A stretch of DNA of 64,000 nt from an uncultured Bacteroidota bacterium (GCA_900696575.1 CAADHD010000018.1:1-64000), one strand, 5' to 3'. Shown: positions 7,978-17,572, counted from the stretch's first letter. Numbers and translations are program-made. The notes: generated by a model from the sequence alone, not told the origin.

Positions 7978-9543
7978 CTACTCTGTAACCTTATGATTAA
8001 ATACCCGCTCTGTTTCCATTGCTAACAACTCATTTGAATTGCCTATTTCGCGTATCAGGTTCATAATGCCTGCATAATCAATATCCGCTTCTGTTATCCT
8101 TTTGAAAAGCTCATTTACCTTGTTGTTGTACAGTGCAAAAAGATCCTGCCTTAGGTTTCTTGCTTCAGACCGCATGCCGGAATCAGGGTTATTTAACAGT
8201 TCATCCACCATACGGTAAAATGCCAACTGTTTTTCTTTAATGAGCAAATGAAACCCGTACTTATCATCTACTGAACTGTTGCGCAGTGCATCGTAATTGT
8301 GTTTTACATCTTTAACATCCTTTACGGCTAAAGACCAGTTTCTCACTGCTGATGATAATTCGCTCAACATTTCCGATTCCTTTTTATTCATGATTTGCTG
8401 ACCGGTAATCAGGTAAAACCGTGTGATTTCATTTTCATATTCCTTAAGCGCTTCGTATGAGGATGAGCCATTCTCAAAAAAATCTTTCAAAGTTTCAAGG
8501 GTTTTATGGGCGAAGAGTTTTACTTCCTTACTTAATGCTTCTATGGCCGATACCACTTCCGTTGGGTTAGTCTGGTCAATGTAGGTTGAATGGTTGCCGC
8601 TTGTGGCGTTTACCAGGCTGTCAATCCACCGTGTAAAAGGAGTAAGCAGCGGGGTAAGCATCACTATGCCGGCTAAGTTCATCATGCTTTGAAAAAAAAC
8701 CAGGGCAATAAGCGTATCGTTAACATCAATGATCTGATTAATGATCTTGAAATAAAACCGCCAAAACAAAACCGCCATGCTTACCTGTATAACATTGATA
8801 GCCAAATGAGCATAGCCTGTTTTCTTTTTGACGGCATTGGCATTAACAGTGCCTATCATGGCCGTAACGGTAGTGCCTAAATCAGATCCCATTACCATAA
8901 AGACAGCCTGTTCAATGCTCAGGATTCCGGCTGATAATGCCGACAGGTAGATGGCAACACTGGCCGAACTTGACTGAATAGCAGCCGTAAGCAGAAAGCC
9001 GGTAAGCAAAAACATAACAAGAGGTTTACCTTGCAGTGCAGAAACATTAAACCCTTCTGCTATTGATACAAAGCTGTCTTTCATAAATCCCAGCCCCATG
9101 AAAATAAACCCAAAGCCCATGAGAAATTTGCTGAAGTGAAGCAGGCGTTCTGTTTTCAGGAAGATGGTTCCCAGTCCGCCAAGGGCAATAACGGGTAGCA
9201 CAACTGTTTGAATGTTCAGTTTAAACCCCAGCAACGAAACCATCCAGCCGGTAAAGGTGGTGCCGAGGTTAGCACCGAGTATGATACCAATTCCGTTTTT
9301 AAGGCCAATGATTCCTGCTCCGGTAAACGACATGACGAGCAGCGTAACCAATGTACTGCTTTGCAGGATGGCCGTGGTGATGGTTCCGGAAGCAACAGCC
9401 TTAACAGGATTGGCTGTATGCTTGCGTAAGAAGATTTTGAAAGTACGGCCGGTCAGCTTGCTGATGGCTTCTTCCATCAGTTTCATGCCAAAAAGAAAAA
9501 GACCAAGACCTGCCAGCAGCGGCCACCATTCTATCGAGCTCAT
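7978..9543 (-). CDS. Na/Pi cotransporter family protein (NptA/PhoU-domain)
   Basis: 521 aa. Two inverted membrane repeats each carry the SLC34-type QSS signature: 'TAILQSSTLVTLLVMSF' near residue 60 and 'AAIQSSSASVAIYLSAL' near residue 190, with 'LGANLGTTFTGW' and 'MGSDLGTTVTAMIG' following. The last about 200 residues are hydrophilic and helical, the PhoU-like cytoplasmic domain common in bacterial members. Expected to import phosphate with sodium (or regulate phosphate flux). Its ATG (9543-9541) directly abuts the stop codon of the site-2 protease gene with no spacer, so they form a two-gene operon. It is not linked to the high-affinity pst genes at 26-38 kb. Confidence 0.9.
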   Translation of the reverse strand: MSSIEWWPLLAGLGLFLFGMKLMEEAISKLTGRTFKIFLRKHTANPVKAVASGTITTAILQSSTLVTLLVMSFTGAGIIGLKNGIGIILGANLGTTFTGWMVSLLGFKLNIQTVVLPVIALGGLGTIFLKTERLLHFSKFLMGFGFIFMGLGFMKDSFVSIAEGFNVSALQGKPLVMFLLTGFLLTAAIQSSSASVAIYLSALSAGILSIEQAVFMVMGSDLGTTVTAMIGTVNANAVKKKTGYAHLAINVIQVSMAVLFWRFYFKIINQIIDVNDTLIALVFFQSMMNLAGIVMLTPLLTPFTRWIDSLVNATSGNHSTYIDQTNPTEVVSAIEALSKEVKLFAHKTLETLKDFFENGSSSYEALKEYENEITRFYLITGQQIMNKKESEMLSELSSAVRNWSLAVKDVKDVKHNYDALRNSSVDDKYGFHLLIKEKQLAFYRMVDELLNNPDSGMRSEARNLRQDLFALYNNKVNELFKRITEADIDYAGIMNLIREIGNSNELLAMETERVFNHKVTE

Positions 9544-10644
9544 TTAAGCAACGGTTTCATTTTTTTCGAGTGCATTCTTTATCATCACAAACTCAAGAAT
9601 ATTTTCAGTGTCAAGCACTCCTGTCATCTGTCCGTTTTCGGTTATCACAGCCATGTCGGTGCGCTGTTCGGTCATCTTACGGTAAGCTTCTTCAACAGGC
9701 AAGGATGACTCAATGTGCATTACCCCGGGTTTCATGACATCAGAAATACGGGCATGCTGACCGTTTTCGGCCAGGGCGCGGATGATGGCTTCGCGGTTAA
9801 GTGTACCGGCCGGATGGCCGTTATCGGTAACCAGAAATGTTTTGCATTGGCCGTTCAGTATTTTATGAACAGCATCGCCAATGCTTTGATTAACATCGAG
9901 GGTTTCGTATTTCTGCATGGTAATTTGTCCGGTAAAATTTCCCTTCAGCACATGGCCGGTGCGAACGCTTTCTAATTCGGCCTGCGCACCAAGCATCACA
10001 AACAAACCTATAAAAATAAGAAAAGGGTTTACATAGAAACCGGCAAACACAAATCCTGCAGCCAGTATCTGTCCGGTACGGGCTGCTATCAGGGTAGCTT
10101 TAACACGTGGTATGCGCATAGAGAGTAAAGCACGTAATACTCTTCCTCCATCCATCGGAAAAGCAGGGATAAGGTTGAAGACCGAGAGCCAGATATTGAT
10201 CATAAAAAAATTGAGCAGAAAATTATCAGCGTTAATGCCGGACATCAGTTGCTCTTCGGCCTGCTGCTGTGTTTCGGGAAAGACAACTAAAAGACTGCAT
10301 ACAACAGCAATCACCACATTTACTGCAGGGCCGGCCAGGGCAACCACTAACTCTTCCGATGGCTTTTCGGGCATGCGCTCAAGGCGCGCCACACCGCCAA
10401 TGGGCAACAGCGTAATGTCCTTCGTTTTAATGTGATAACGTTTGGCTGCCGTGGCATGCCCTAACTCATGCAGAAACACGGTGCCGAAAATACACAGCAC
10501 AAAAGCCACCATCCACAGCATTTGCGAGGCATCCTGCCCTGAGCGGTAACTGCTGAACATGATAAACAGGATGAGAATGGAAAACGTCCAGTGAATAAAC
10601 ACGCCAATGCCGCCAATTGTCCCGAGCCTGAAGGAGCCTTTCAT
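9544..10644 (-). CDS. Site-2 protease family protein (M50) with CBS domains
   Basis: 366 aa from the ATG at 10644 ('MKGSFRLGTIGGI'); the frame stays open to 10734 but the extra 30 residues are hydrophilic and absent from family members I know. Intramembrane zinc metalloprotease: HELGH at 59-63 in a transmembrane helix, 'LPIGGVARLERMP' and the third-ligand motif 'NLIPAFPMDGGRVLRALL'. The C-terminal third (about residues 230-360) contains a pair of CBS modules ('ISDVMKPGVMHIESSLPVEEAYRKM'-type region), which usually sense adenine nucleotides. Likely cleaves a membrane-bound regulator or remnant signal peptide; the substrate is unknown. First gene of an operon with the Na/Pi symporter. Confidence 0.88.
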   Translation of the reverse strand: MKGSFRLGTIGGIGVFIHWTFSILILFIMFSSYRSGQDASQMLWMVAFVLCIFGTVFLHELGHATAAKRYHIKTKDITLLPIGGVARLERMPEKPSEELVVALAGPAVNVVIAVVCSLLVVFPETQQQAEEQLMSGINADNFLLNFFMINIWLSVFNLIPAFPMDGGRVLRALLSMRIPRVKATLIAARTGQILAAGFVFAGFYVNPFLIFIGLFVMLGAQAELESVRTGHVLKGNFTGQITMQKYETLDVNQSIGDAVHKILNGQCKTFLVTDNGHPAGTLNREAIIRALAENGQHARISDVMKPGVMHIESSLPVEEAYRKMTEQRTDMAVITENGQMTGVLDTENILEFVMIKNALEKNETVA

Positions 10645-10796
10645 AGTTTTGATTTTTGTTGATTGGGTAAAATTAAAGAACAGCCGCCATCTGTAAAGTT
10701 GTTTTAATTCAAAGTTGATTATCTGCTTTTCCATGTGCAGTAATCCACTGCCATCCCTGCTACTTTTTAACTACGTTTGAGCCTGAAATTTTTATC

Positions 10797-11990
10797 ATGT
10801 CAGTCGAAATAAAAGTTCCAAGTCCGGGCGAAAGCATTACCGAAGTTCAGATAGCACGGTGGCTTAAAGCCGATGGCGATTATGTTTACCGCGAAGAAGA
10901 GATTGCCGAGATTGATTCGGATAAAGCCACGCTTACCATAGCAGCCGAAGCCGATGGGCAATTAAAAATTTTAGCGAAAGAAGGAGAAACCATTCCTGTC
11001 GGTTCGGTTATATGCACCATTGATACCCATGCGAAAGTTCCTGAGAAAAAACCTTTACCGAAACAGGAACCTGCCAAAGCGCAGGCAACGCAACCGAAAG
11101 CTGCCGCTGTAGCCACACCTAAAGTTCAGGCAACGCCTCTAGCAGCCAAACTGATGCAGGAAAATAAACTTGAGCCATCGCAGGTAAAACCGGCCAAAGG
11201 CAGCAGGCGCATAACCAAAAATGATGTGCTGAAAATGATAGAGCAGCCCGCTGAAAAATCGCGGAACGAACGCAGGGAAAAAATGACCATGCTCCGAAAA
11301 AAAGTAAGCGAGAGGTTGGTGGCTGTAAAGCAGCAAACGGCCATGCTCACTACGTTTAATGAAGTGGACATGCTGCCCATAACAGAGCTTCGAAAAAAAT
11401 ACAAGGATGCCTTTAAAGAGAAGCACGGAGTTGGCCTTGGCTTTATGTCATTCTTCACCAAAGCAGTTTGCATAGCTCTTGAAAAATTTCCGGCCGTTAA
11501 TGCCCGTATTGAAGGCGATGAAATCGTTTATCATGATTATTGTGATATAGGCATAGCTGTGAGTGCCCCTAAAGGGCTGATGGTTCCGGTAATACGCAAT
11601 GCCGAAAACCTGACGTTAGCCGAAACAGAAGAACAGGTGATGAATCTTGCTTCGCGTGCGCGCGATGGAAAAATAACCATTGAAGAAATGACAGGCGGAA
11701 CATTTACCATCACCAATGGCGGAGTGTTTGGTTCCATGCTTTCAACGCCCATCATCAATCCGCCACAAAGCGCCATCCTTGGTATGCACAACATTGTGGA
11801 AAGGCCGGTTGCGGTTAGCAGCCAGGTGGTCATCCGCCCTGTGATGTATGTAGCCCTGAGTTATGACCATCGCATTATTGACGGCCGTGAGTCTGTTGGT
11901 TTTTTAGTAACCGTAAAGCAACTGCTCGAAAATCCGGTGAAGATGTTATTACAGGGCAACGACCCCGAAAAACTGTTGCTTGGTTTGTGA
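10797..11990 (+). CDS. odhB: Dihydrolipoyllysine-residue succinyltransferase (2-oxoglutarate dehydrogenase E2)
   Basis: 397 aa. Domains in order: one lipoyl domain (1-75) with lipoylated Lys43 in EIDSDKATL; an Ala/Pro/Lys-rich linker; a peripheral subunit-binding domain (about 112-150, '[19 protein letters not shown]'); and the catalytic acyltransferase domain with His358 and Asp362 in '[10 protein letters not shown]'. One lipoyl domain and '[16 protein letters not shown]' point to the succinyl-transferring (SucB/OdhB) type, not pyruvate dehydrogenase E2. The E1 partner (sucA/odhA) is not adjacent. It is transcribed divergently from the site-2 protease gene and 62 bp ahead of the flavoprotein gene on the same strand. 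Confidence 0.92.
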   Translation: MSVEIKVPSPGESITEVQIARWLKADGDYVYREEEIAEIDSDKATLTIAAEADGQLKILAKEGETIPVGSVICTIDTHAKVPEKKPLPKQEPAKAQATQPKAAAVATPKVQATPLAAKLMQENKLEPSQVKPAKGSRRITKNDVLKMIEQPAEKSRNERREKMTMLRKKVSERLVAVKQQTAMLTTFNEVDMLPITELRKKYKDAFKEKHGVGLGFMSFFTKAVCIALEKFPAVNARIEGDEIVYHDYCDIGIAVSAPKGLMVPVIRNAENLTLAETEEQVMNLASRARDGKITIEEMTGGTFTITNGGVFGSMLSTPIINPPQSAILGMHNIVERPVAVSSQVVIRPVMYVALSYDHRIIDGRESVGFLVTVKQLLENPVKMLLQGNDPEKLLLGL

Positions 11991-12052
11991 ATTTTAAAAA
12001 TCAGGTTCTGCATTATCGGGGGTTTATAGAATTCATGGCATGATGATAACCC

Positions 12053-13201
12053 ATGAGCGACATGACAGATTACGATGTTGTGATAGCCGGAGCAGGCCCT
12101 GCCGGAACAGCCTGTGCGCTCGAACTTCGTAAACACAACCTGAAAACAGCATTGATTGATGCACATGCTTTTCCGCGCGATAAGGTTTGCGGAGATGCGA
12201 TTCCGCACCGGGCTGTTAAAACAATTAAACAAATTGCCCCTGAACTTTATCGGCAAATAAGAACCGAGCCGGCCATGATGCCATCAACAGGCTGTCGCAT
12301 TGTTTCCCCATCAGGAAAAGAAATTGAAATCCGATTCAGCCTTGAAGGTTACATCTCCAAACGACTGGACTTTGATTATCTGCTGCTTCAGCATTTACTG
12401 GAAACCCGATCGGTTGATTTTTATGAGGAAGAAAAAATAGTTTCTGTAAACTCTTCGGAAGAAAAAGCGGAAGTCATTACCAATAAGCGGTTGCTCCGCT
12501 CTAAACTGATTATAGGCTGCGATGGGGCTCATTCAGAGGTGAGAAAAAATCTGATGGGCAATTTCATAGACCCGGCACATTACTGCGGTGCCGTACGCGG
12601 ATATTTTAAGGGAATAGAGAAAGTGAAAGAAGGTTTGATGGAGATTCATCTGTTCAAACAGATGCCGTATGCCTATTTCTGGATTTTTCCGTTGCCTGGC
12701 GGATGGGCAAATGTCGGATTGGGAATGCTCAGCGAAAAAATTTCAGCACAGAAAATTAACCTGCGCAAAACCATGCAGGAATTAATTTCAGGAAGCTCTT
12801 CCATGGGTGTGCGTTTTAAAAATACCGTCATGAATGGTGAGATAACCGGATTCGGATTGCCACTGGGTTCTTTACGCAGTACTCTTTCGGGCAACCGGTT
12901 TATGTTATGCGGAGATGCAGGCTCACTCATTGACCCTGCTACTGGCGAAGGAATCGGCAATGCCATGCTCAGCGGTATGCTGGCTGCACAGCAGGCCGTA
13001 AAGTGTTTTGAAAAAAATGATTTCAGCAGAAAATTTTTGAACCGTTATGATGAGGAAGTATATCGCAGATTAGGAAATGAATTTAAAAGCAAATACCGGC
13101 TGCAGCTGCTTATCGGCAGCAAACCTTATCTGGCAGACTGGGCAATCAGTGCTGCGCAAAAGTTTCCGTGGTTAAGGAAACAGATGCAGAAACTTTTCTG
13201 A
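12053..13201 (+). CDS. Geranylgeranyl reductase family FAD-dependent oxidoreductase
   Basis: 382 aa flavoprotein. Rossmann FAD motif 'VVIAGAGPAGTACALEL' with GAGPAG at 13-18, the family's 'FPRDKVCGDAIPHRAV' segment, and a second FAD motif 'LCGDAGSLIDPATGEGIGNAM' (around residues 285-303). Members reduce geranylgeranyl chains (chlorophyll, archaeal lipids) or act on menaquinone and other prenyl or aromatic substrates. The Bacteroidota version is usually unassigned, so the family call is firm and the substrate open. An alternative ATG at codon 4 would shorten it slightly. It converges with uvrD, with 5 bp between stop codons and no obvious terminator. Confidence 0.82.
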   Translation: MSDMTDYDVVIAGAGPAGTACALELRKHNLKTALIDAHAFPRDKVCGDAIPHRAVKTIKQIAPELYRQIRTEPAMMPSTGCRIVSPSGKEIEIRFSLEGYISKRLDFDYLLLQHLLETRSVDFYEEEKIVSVNSSEEKAEVITNKRLLRSKLIIGCDGAHSEVRKNLMGNFIDPAHYCGAVRGYFKGIEKVKEGLMEIHLFKQMPYAYFWIFPLPGGWANVGLGMLSEKISAQKINLRKTMQELISGSSSMGVRFKNTVMNGEITGFGLPLGSLRSTLSGNRFMLCGDAGSLIDPATGEGIGNAMLSGMLAAQQAVKCFEKNDFSRKFLNRYDEEVYRRLGNEFKSKYRLQLLIGSKPYLADWAISAAQKFPWLRKQMQKLF

Positions 13202-13206
13202 AATGG

Positions 13207-15522
13207 TTAAACAATTTTAAGTCTGGCAAACTTGAGCAGCAGTTGCTTGTTGCCATGCCCCTGAAAAAACACCGTGGCTTTAGCATCGGGGTGGTTGCCC
13301 TCAATACTCATAACCTTCCCCTGCCCGAATCGCGCATGAATCACTTCTGCGCCCACTACTATATCCTTAGGGTCATCGGCATCAAAAGAAATTTCAGGGT
13401 GTGGTGAAGCGGTTTTGTAAAGCGGCTTAAATCTTCCCTGTTTATTATTGAACTGATTCTTAAACCAGCCTTGTCTTTTTTCTGCGCCATGATTCCATCC
13501 TTCATTTTCTTCATTGTTATGGGAGACTGCCGGCTGGTCAAGATACTCTGGCGATATTTCTTCGAGAAAACGGCTGGGCTCACTGTGGGTTAAATTTCCC
13601 CATCGGTAACGCGTAGCGGCATACGAAAGGTAAAGTTTCTTTTCGGCACGGGTAACAGCAACGTAAAACAATCTTCTTTCTTCTTCAAGGTCTTCGCGCT
13701 CATTAAGGCTGAGCATGGAAGGAAAAAGGTTTTCCTCCAGTCCTGCCACAAATACCTGTTTAAACTCCAGCCCTTTAGCCATGTGAACGGTCATGAGCGA
13801 AATGTGGTCGGCATTGTCATCCTCTTTTTTGGTTTCATTATCGGTGAGCAAAGCTATGTCGCTCATAAAGGCATCGAGTGTTCGCGAATCATCGCCTGTA
13901 GCTTCTTCCGAAGGAGCAGGCAAAGCAGTCTTTCCGGTTTCGGTAAACTCGCGAATGGCATTCAGCAACTCCTGAATGTTTTCATAACGGCTTACCCCTT
14001 CCGGAGTTTTATCACTGTAGAGTTCGTGCAGCAGCGTGGTTTGTTTGGCAATGTAAGTGGCTAAATCATAAGCGGCATGAGTTGGCAACATCACATGAAA
14101 ACTTTTAATCATGGCGGCAAATGCCGAAATTTTTTCGCGGGCTGCCGTTTGAATTCCTGTTTTATATTGGTCAATGTTATTAATCACTTCCCAAACACTC
14201 ACTTCCGCCTCTCCGGCTGCAGCAATAAGCCTGTCAACAGAAGTATTTCCGATTCCGCGTGCAGGATAATTGATAACTCTGCGCAATGCTTCCTCATCAT
14301 GCGGATTGATAGCCAGGCGGAAATACGCCAGCAGATCTTTCACTTCTTTACGTGCATAGAACGAAAGACCGCCAAAAATTCTATATGGAAGATTTCTTCT
14401 TCGCAAAGCTTCTTCAATAGCACGCGATTGGGCATTGGTTCGGTACAACACGGCAAAATCATGATAGCGGAACTGATGAGTCATACGCTCGCTGTAAATC
14501 AAATCAGCTATTATGCTTCCTTCTTCATTATCGCTTAAGGCGCGCAGCATTTTAATTTTATGTCCTTGCTCATTGGCAGTCCAAACCACCTTGGGCAACT
14601 GGTTTCTATTGTTGCTGATGATGCTGTTGGCCGCATTTACAATGTTGGAAGTGGAACGGTAGTTCTGCTCCAGCTTAAAAACTTTATGATCGGGATAATC
14701 TTTTCCGAAAGTCAGGATATTTTCAATGTTTGCTCCGCGGAAAGCATAAATACTTTGCGCATCATCGCCCACCACGCAGATGTTTTCATGTCGTGCAGCC
14801 AGTCGTTTTACAATCATGTACTGCAAACGGTTCGTATCCTGAAACTCATCCACCAGCAGGTAATGAAACCTCCCCTGATATTTATGCAGCAGGTCAGGAA
14901 ATTTATCAAGCAGCAGGTAGGTGTTGTAAAGCAAATCATCAAAATCCATTGCGCCTGATTTGAAGCAGCGTTTGCAATACAATTCATACAGTTTCCCCAT
15001 CATAGGCCTTCCTGCCTGCTGGTCGCTAGTCATCAGTTCTTCATCCTGCAGGTATTCGCGCCAGGAAAGCAGATTGTTTTTTGCGCTTGAAATACGGGCC
15101 AACACCGTTGATGGTTTGTAAGTTTTATCGTTCAGGTTATTTTCTTTCAGGATGGCTTTTAGAAGGCTTTTCGAATCATCGGTATCATAAATGGTGAAGT
15201 TGGATGGATAGCCAAGCCTTTCGGCATCGGCCCTGAGCAGCCGCGCAAACACCGAGTGAAAAGTTCCCATCCACAGATTGCGTGCTTCATTACCGGCCAG
15301 TAAGGCAATACGGTCTTTCATTTCGCGGGCAGCTTTATTGGTAAACGTAAGCGCCATTATCTGAAAGGCATCGGCTCCCAGGTTCAACAAATGGGCAATG
15401 CGGTAGGTCAATACTCTTGTTTTACCTGAGCCTGCTCCGGCAATAATCATCACCGGGCCTTCCGTACATTCAACAGCCTGACGCTGTGGTTCGTTTAGCT
15501 CGTTTAAATAATCCTGATTCAC
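13207..15522 (-). CDS. UvrD/PcrA/Rep-type ATP-dependent DNA helicase
   Basis: 771 aa SF1A 3'-5' helicase. Motif I GAGSGKT at 29-35, motif Ia 'LTFTNKAAREMKDR', motif II DEFQ at 225-228, motif III 'GDDAQSIYAFRGA', motif IV 'LEQNYRSTSNIVNAAN', motif V 'MTVHMAKGLEFKQVF' and motif VI 'VAVTRAEKKLYLSYA'. The C-terminus has the Tudor-like 'VGAEVIHARFGQGKVMSIEG' segment that binds RNA polymerase in PcrA and UvrD. The start is GTG (15522-15520): the in-frame N-terminus 'MNQDYLNELNEPQRQAV' is exactly the family start, and a TACATTTG -7 box ends 4 nt before it. Roles: nucleotide-excision repair, replication-fork and transcription-conflict resolution. Confidence 0.93.
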   Translation of the reverse strand: MNQDYLNELNEPQRQAVECTEGPVMIIAGAGSGKTRVLTYRIAHLLNLGADAFQIMALTFTNKAAREMKDRIALLAGNEARNLWMGTFHSVFARLLRADAERLGYPSNFTIYDTDDSKSLLKAILKENNLNDKTYKPSTVLARISSAKNNLLSWREYLQDEELMTSDQQAGRPMMGKLYELYCKRCFKSGAMDFDDLLYNTYLLLDKFPDLLHKYQGRFHYLLVDEFQDTNRLQYMIVKRLAARHENICVVGDDAQSIYAFRGANIENILTFGKDYPDHKVFKLEQNYRSTSNIVNAANSIISNNRNQLPKVVWTANEQGHKIKMLRALSDNEEGSIIADLIYSERMTHQFRYHDFAVLYRTNAQSRAIEEALRRRNLPYRIFGGLSFYARKEVKDLLAYFRLAINPHDEEALRRVINYPARGIGNTSVDRLIAAAGEAEVSVWEVINNIDQYKTGIQTAAREKISAFAAMIKSFHVMLPTHAAYDLATYIAKQTTLLHELYSDKTPEGVSRYENIQELLNAIREFTETGKTALPAPSEEATGDDSRTLDAFMSDIALLTDNETKKEDDNADHISLMTVHMAKGLEFKQVFVAGLEENLFPSMLSLNEREDLEEERRLFYVAVTRAEKKLYLSYAATRYRWGNLTHSEPSRFLEEISPEYLDQPAVSHNNEENEGWNHGAEKRQGWFKNQFNNKQGRFKPLYKTASPHPEISFDADDPKDIVVGAEVIHARFGQGKVMSIEGNHPDAKATVFFQGHGNKQLLLKFARLKIV

Positions 15523-15526
15523 AAGG

Positions 15527-15534
15527 CAAATGTA
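15527..15534 (-). promoter_or_regulatory. -7 element of the uvrD-type helicase gene, 4 nt from the start codon
   Basis: On the minus strand TACATTTG (8/8 to TAnnTTTG) is followed by CCTT and then the GTG start codon. This places the expected transcription start on or next to the start codon, so the mRNA would be leaderless or nearly so. Confidence 0.55.
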
Positions 15535-15737
15535 GGGCTTGAAATGCGACAGTGATTAACTTTTTACTTTGATTTCTCAATAACCATGGATGCATAAACT
15601 CTCCATTGCTCCCGGCTCCCTTTAGGGATTCAGGGTGCGGCAAGTTAATGGACTAATCCGTTTTCAGTTGAATTAAAATCTCAAATGTTTGTTAAGATAA
15701 AACAATGAACAACTTCGTCCGTTACTTTTGCATATCA

Positions 15738-16247
15738 ATGAAACTGTTACTTCTTATTCCGTTAATTTCCTTTGCACTTTCATCGTGTGCGCAGCAACCC
15801 AAAACGCATCCTGTTATGAATAATTCCAATGAGCAAACCATTCAGCTCTCCGAAAAAGAATGGAAAGAAAAACTAAGTCCCGAGCAATACCATGTGCTGC
15901 GTGAAAAAGGAACAGAGCGGGCATTTACAGGCAAATACTACATGAATAAAGAAAAAGGCGTGTATGTATGCGGTGCCTGCGGAAACGAATTGTTTACCAG
16001 TGAGATGAAGTTTGATTCTCACTGCGGCTGGCCCAGCTTTGACCGCGAGATAGCAGGAGGAAAAATAAAAACGGAAACCGACTATTCGCATGGCATGATC
16101 CGAACCGAAATCATGTGTGCACGCTGCGGCTCTCACCTGGGGCATTTGTTTGATGACGGCCCTACCGAAACCGGTCAGCGCTATTGTGTCAATTCGCTTT
16201 CGCTCGATTTCAAGAAAGACTCAACCGGTACTTCCGTTAATAAATGA
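15738..16247 (+). CDS. msrB: Peptide-methionine (R)-S-oxide reductase MsrB, lipoprotein
   Basis: 169 aa from ATG 15738 (an upstream in-frame ATG at 15705 adds 11 residues). The chosen start gives a clean lipoprotein signal 'MKLLLLIPLISFALSSC' with the lipid-modified Cys17. MsrB reduces methionine-R-sulfoxide in oxidised proteins; the lipoprotein signal places it in the envelope. It has two zinc CxxC pairs ('CGAC', 'CARC'), 'DSHCGWPSFDREI', and the catalytic Cys in 'RYCVNSLSLDF'. A TACTTTTG -7 box at 15723-15730 ends 7 nt before the chosen ATG and lies inside the longer frame, supporting the shorter start. The stop overlaps the next ATG by 4 nt (ATGA), indicating an operon with the DinB-like gene. 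Confidence 0.93.
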   Translation: MKLLLLIPLISFALSSCAQQPKTHPVMNNSNEQTIQLSEKEWKEKLSPEQYHVLREKGTERAFTGKYYMNKEKGVYVCGACGNELFTSEMKFDSHCGWPSFDREIAGGKIKTETDYSHGMIRTEIMCARCGSHLGHLFDDGPTETGQRYCVNSLSLDFKKDSTGTSVNK

Positions 16248-16687
16248 GCCGAAGCGCTGAACTGCTTTTTCTTTTTAAACGCGATTTCGAATTGCTTCGC
16301 AAAGAGCTGAAGCAATTCAGCCCCGAAGAAAAACTCTGGCAGGTTACAGGAAGCATCACCAACAGTGCCGGTAATCTTACCCTTCATTTATGCGGAAACC
16401 TGAGGCACTATATCGGTGCTATCCTTGGCGGCAGCAGTTATGTACGCAACCGCGAGGCTGAATTCAGCATCACAAACTTTCCGTTGAGCATCTTGCTGCA
16501 ACTGATAGATGAAACCGAAAGAGAACTGGAGTATGCTTTTCAAAAATTATCGAATGCCGGTCTTGAAAAAGTATTTCCCTTAGAAGTCCTCAACCGTAAA
16601 TGGATTACCGAAACATTCATCATCCACCTTTACGGTCATTTTAATTACCACCTTGGCCAGATTAATTACCTGAGAAGGGTTCTGTAA
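16244..16687 (+). CDS. DinB-like four-helix protein (DUF1572/DinB_2 type)
   Basis: 147 aa, predominantly helical. The three family-typical histidines are visible: one in 'LTLHLCGNLRHYIG' (about residues 48-57) and two in 'IIHLYGHFNYHLGQINYLRR' near the C-terminus, which usually form a metal site in the DinB/YfiT fold. The function of such proteins is mostly unknown; some are thiol-dependent transferases. Translationally coupled to msrB by a 4-nt overlap, so a role in oxidative or thiol stress is an attractive but unproven guess. Confidence 0.78.
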   Translation: MSRSAELLFLFKRDFELLRKELKQFSPEEKLWQVTGSITNSAGNLTLHLCGNLRHYIGAILGGSSYVRNREAEFSITNFPLSILLQLIDETERELEYAFQKLSNAGLEKVFPLEVLNRKWITETFIIHLYGHFNYHLGQINYLRRVL

Positions 16688-16847
16688 TCTTATCCACCTG
16701 TCCCCTACAGCCTTCTATCTGTCCCTTTGGGTTTGAATTTCACCCCTCAGGTTGACACCGGCCACTTTTATTTTCAGTTTATCCCATTATTCAGCACCGG
16801 GATATAAGGAGAAATAGATTCGCCCTGAATTGAAAATCAAAAAACGT

Positions 16848-17534
16848 ATGGAAACATTTTTCAAAATCAACTTAGCCATTCACATCGTGGCAGGTTTTAC
16901 AGGATTTTTTATGGCTCCCGTAGCCATGATAGTTAAAAAAGGAGGCAAGGCTCACCGTCAGTGGGGTTGGGTATATGTATGGGCTATGGGCATTGCTGCA
17001 CTTACGGCCCTGCTTACTTCAGCTTTTAAAAACAACTGGTTTTTTATTTCACTTGCAGTGTTCAGCTTTTATGCGGCTTTTGCCGGAGTACGGGTGTTGA
17101 AACATAAAAAGATTCACCTTACCGGCAGAGTTCCGTTTATTGACTGGATGGCCGCCATACTCAACATTGCTTTCAGTTTGTGTTTGGTAGTTCTTGGCAT
17201 CATCAACCTGCCCGGTGCGTTCGGATATATTTCCATCACCTTTGGTACCATCGGCATAATGAACGGAAGCCGCGACATAAAACGATTCGTTTTAAAGAAA
17301 GAAGAAAAACAGCGCTGGCTTTTTGAACATATAGGCGGCATGCTCGGAAGCTACATAGCTGCTTTGTCAGCTTTTTCAGTCAACAACCTCAATTTTGAAT
17401 GGATGCCACAGGTAGCCACCTGGCTATGGCCAACGGTGATTGGTGTTCCGCTGATGATGCGGTGGATGAATTATTACAAACAAAAACTGAGCAGGGGCAA
17501 AAGCCTGAATGAATTGGTAAAAACAAATTATTGA
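16848..17534 (+). CDS. DUF2306-like multi-pass membrane protein
   Basis: 228 aa from ATG 16848; a TTG six codons upstream (16830) is the only longer option. Six or so hydrophobic spans: 'INLAIHIVAGFTGFFMAPVA' at the N-terminus, then the conserved loop 'KKGGKAHRQWGWVYVWAM', which is the signature of the DUF2306-type bacterial membrane proteins (His-Arg between spans 1 and 2), and a later 'WLFEHIGGMLGSYIAALSAF'. The conserved histidines suggest haem or metal binding, but the function is not known. A gap of 160 bp separates it from the DinB-like gene, and an inverted repeat follows its stop. Confidence 0.7.
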   Translation: METFFKINLAIHIVAGFTGFFMAPVAMIVKKGGKAHRQWGWVYVWAMGIAALTALLTSAFKNNWFFISLAVFSFYAAFAGVRVLKHKKIHLTGRVPFIDWMAAILNIAFSLCLVVLGIINLPGAFGYISITFGTIGIMNGSRDIKRFVLKKEEKQRWLFEHIGGMLGSYIAALSAFSVNNLNFEWMPQVATWLWPTVIGVPLMMRWMNYYKQKLSRGKSLNELVKTNY

Positions 17535-17544
17535 AGATTTCAAC

Positions 17545-17572
17545 AGGTGGTTGATAAATATCAACTACACCT
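17545..17572. repeat. Near-perfect 12-bp inverted repeat downstream of the DUF2306-like gene
   Basis: AGGTG-GTTGATA-AA-TATCAAC-TA-CACCT folds into a 12-bp stem with a 2-nt (TA) bulge and a 2-nt AA turn. No T-run follows directly, so it is either a weak terminator for the upstream gene or an operator for the secreted-protein gene starting at 17622. Confidence 0.5.

Noticed and set aside
16690-16698. DnaA-box-like TTATCCACC
   Set aside because: A single 8/9 match is expected by chance; no cluster of DnaA boxes or unwinding element is seen, so no origin is called.
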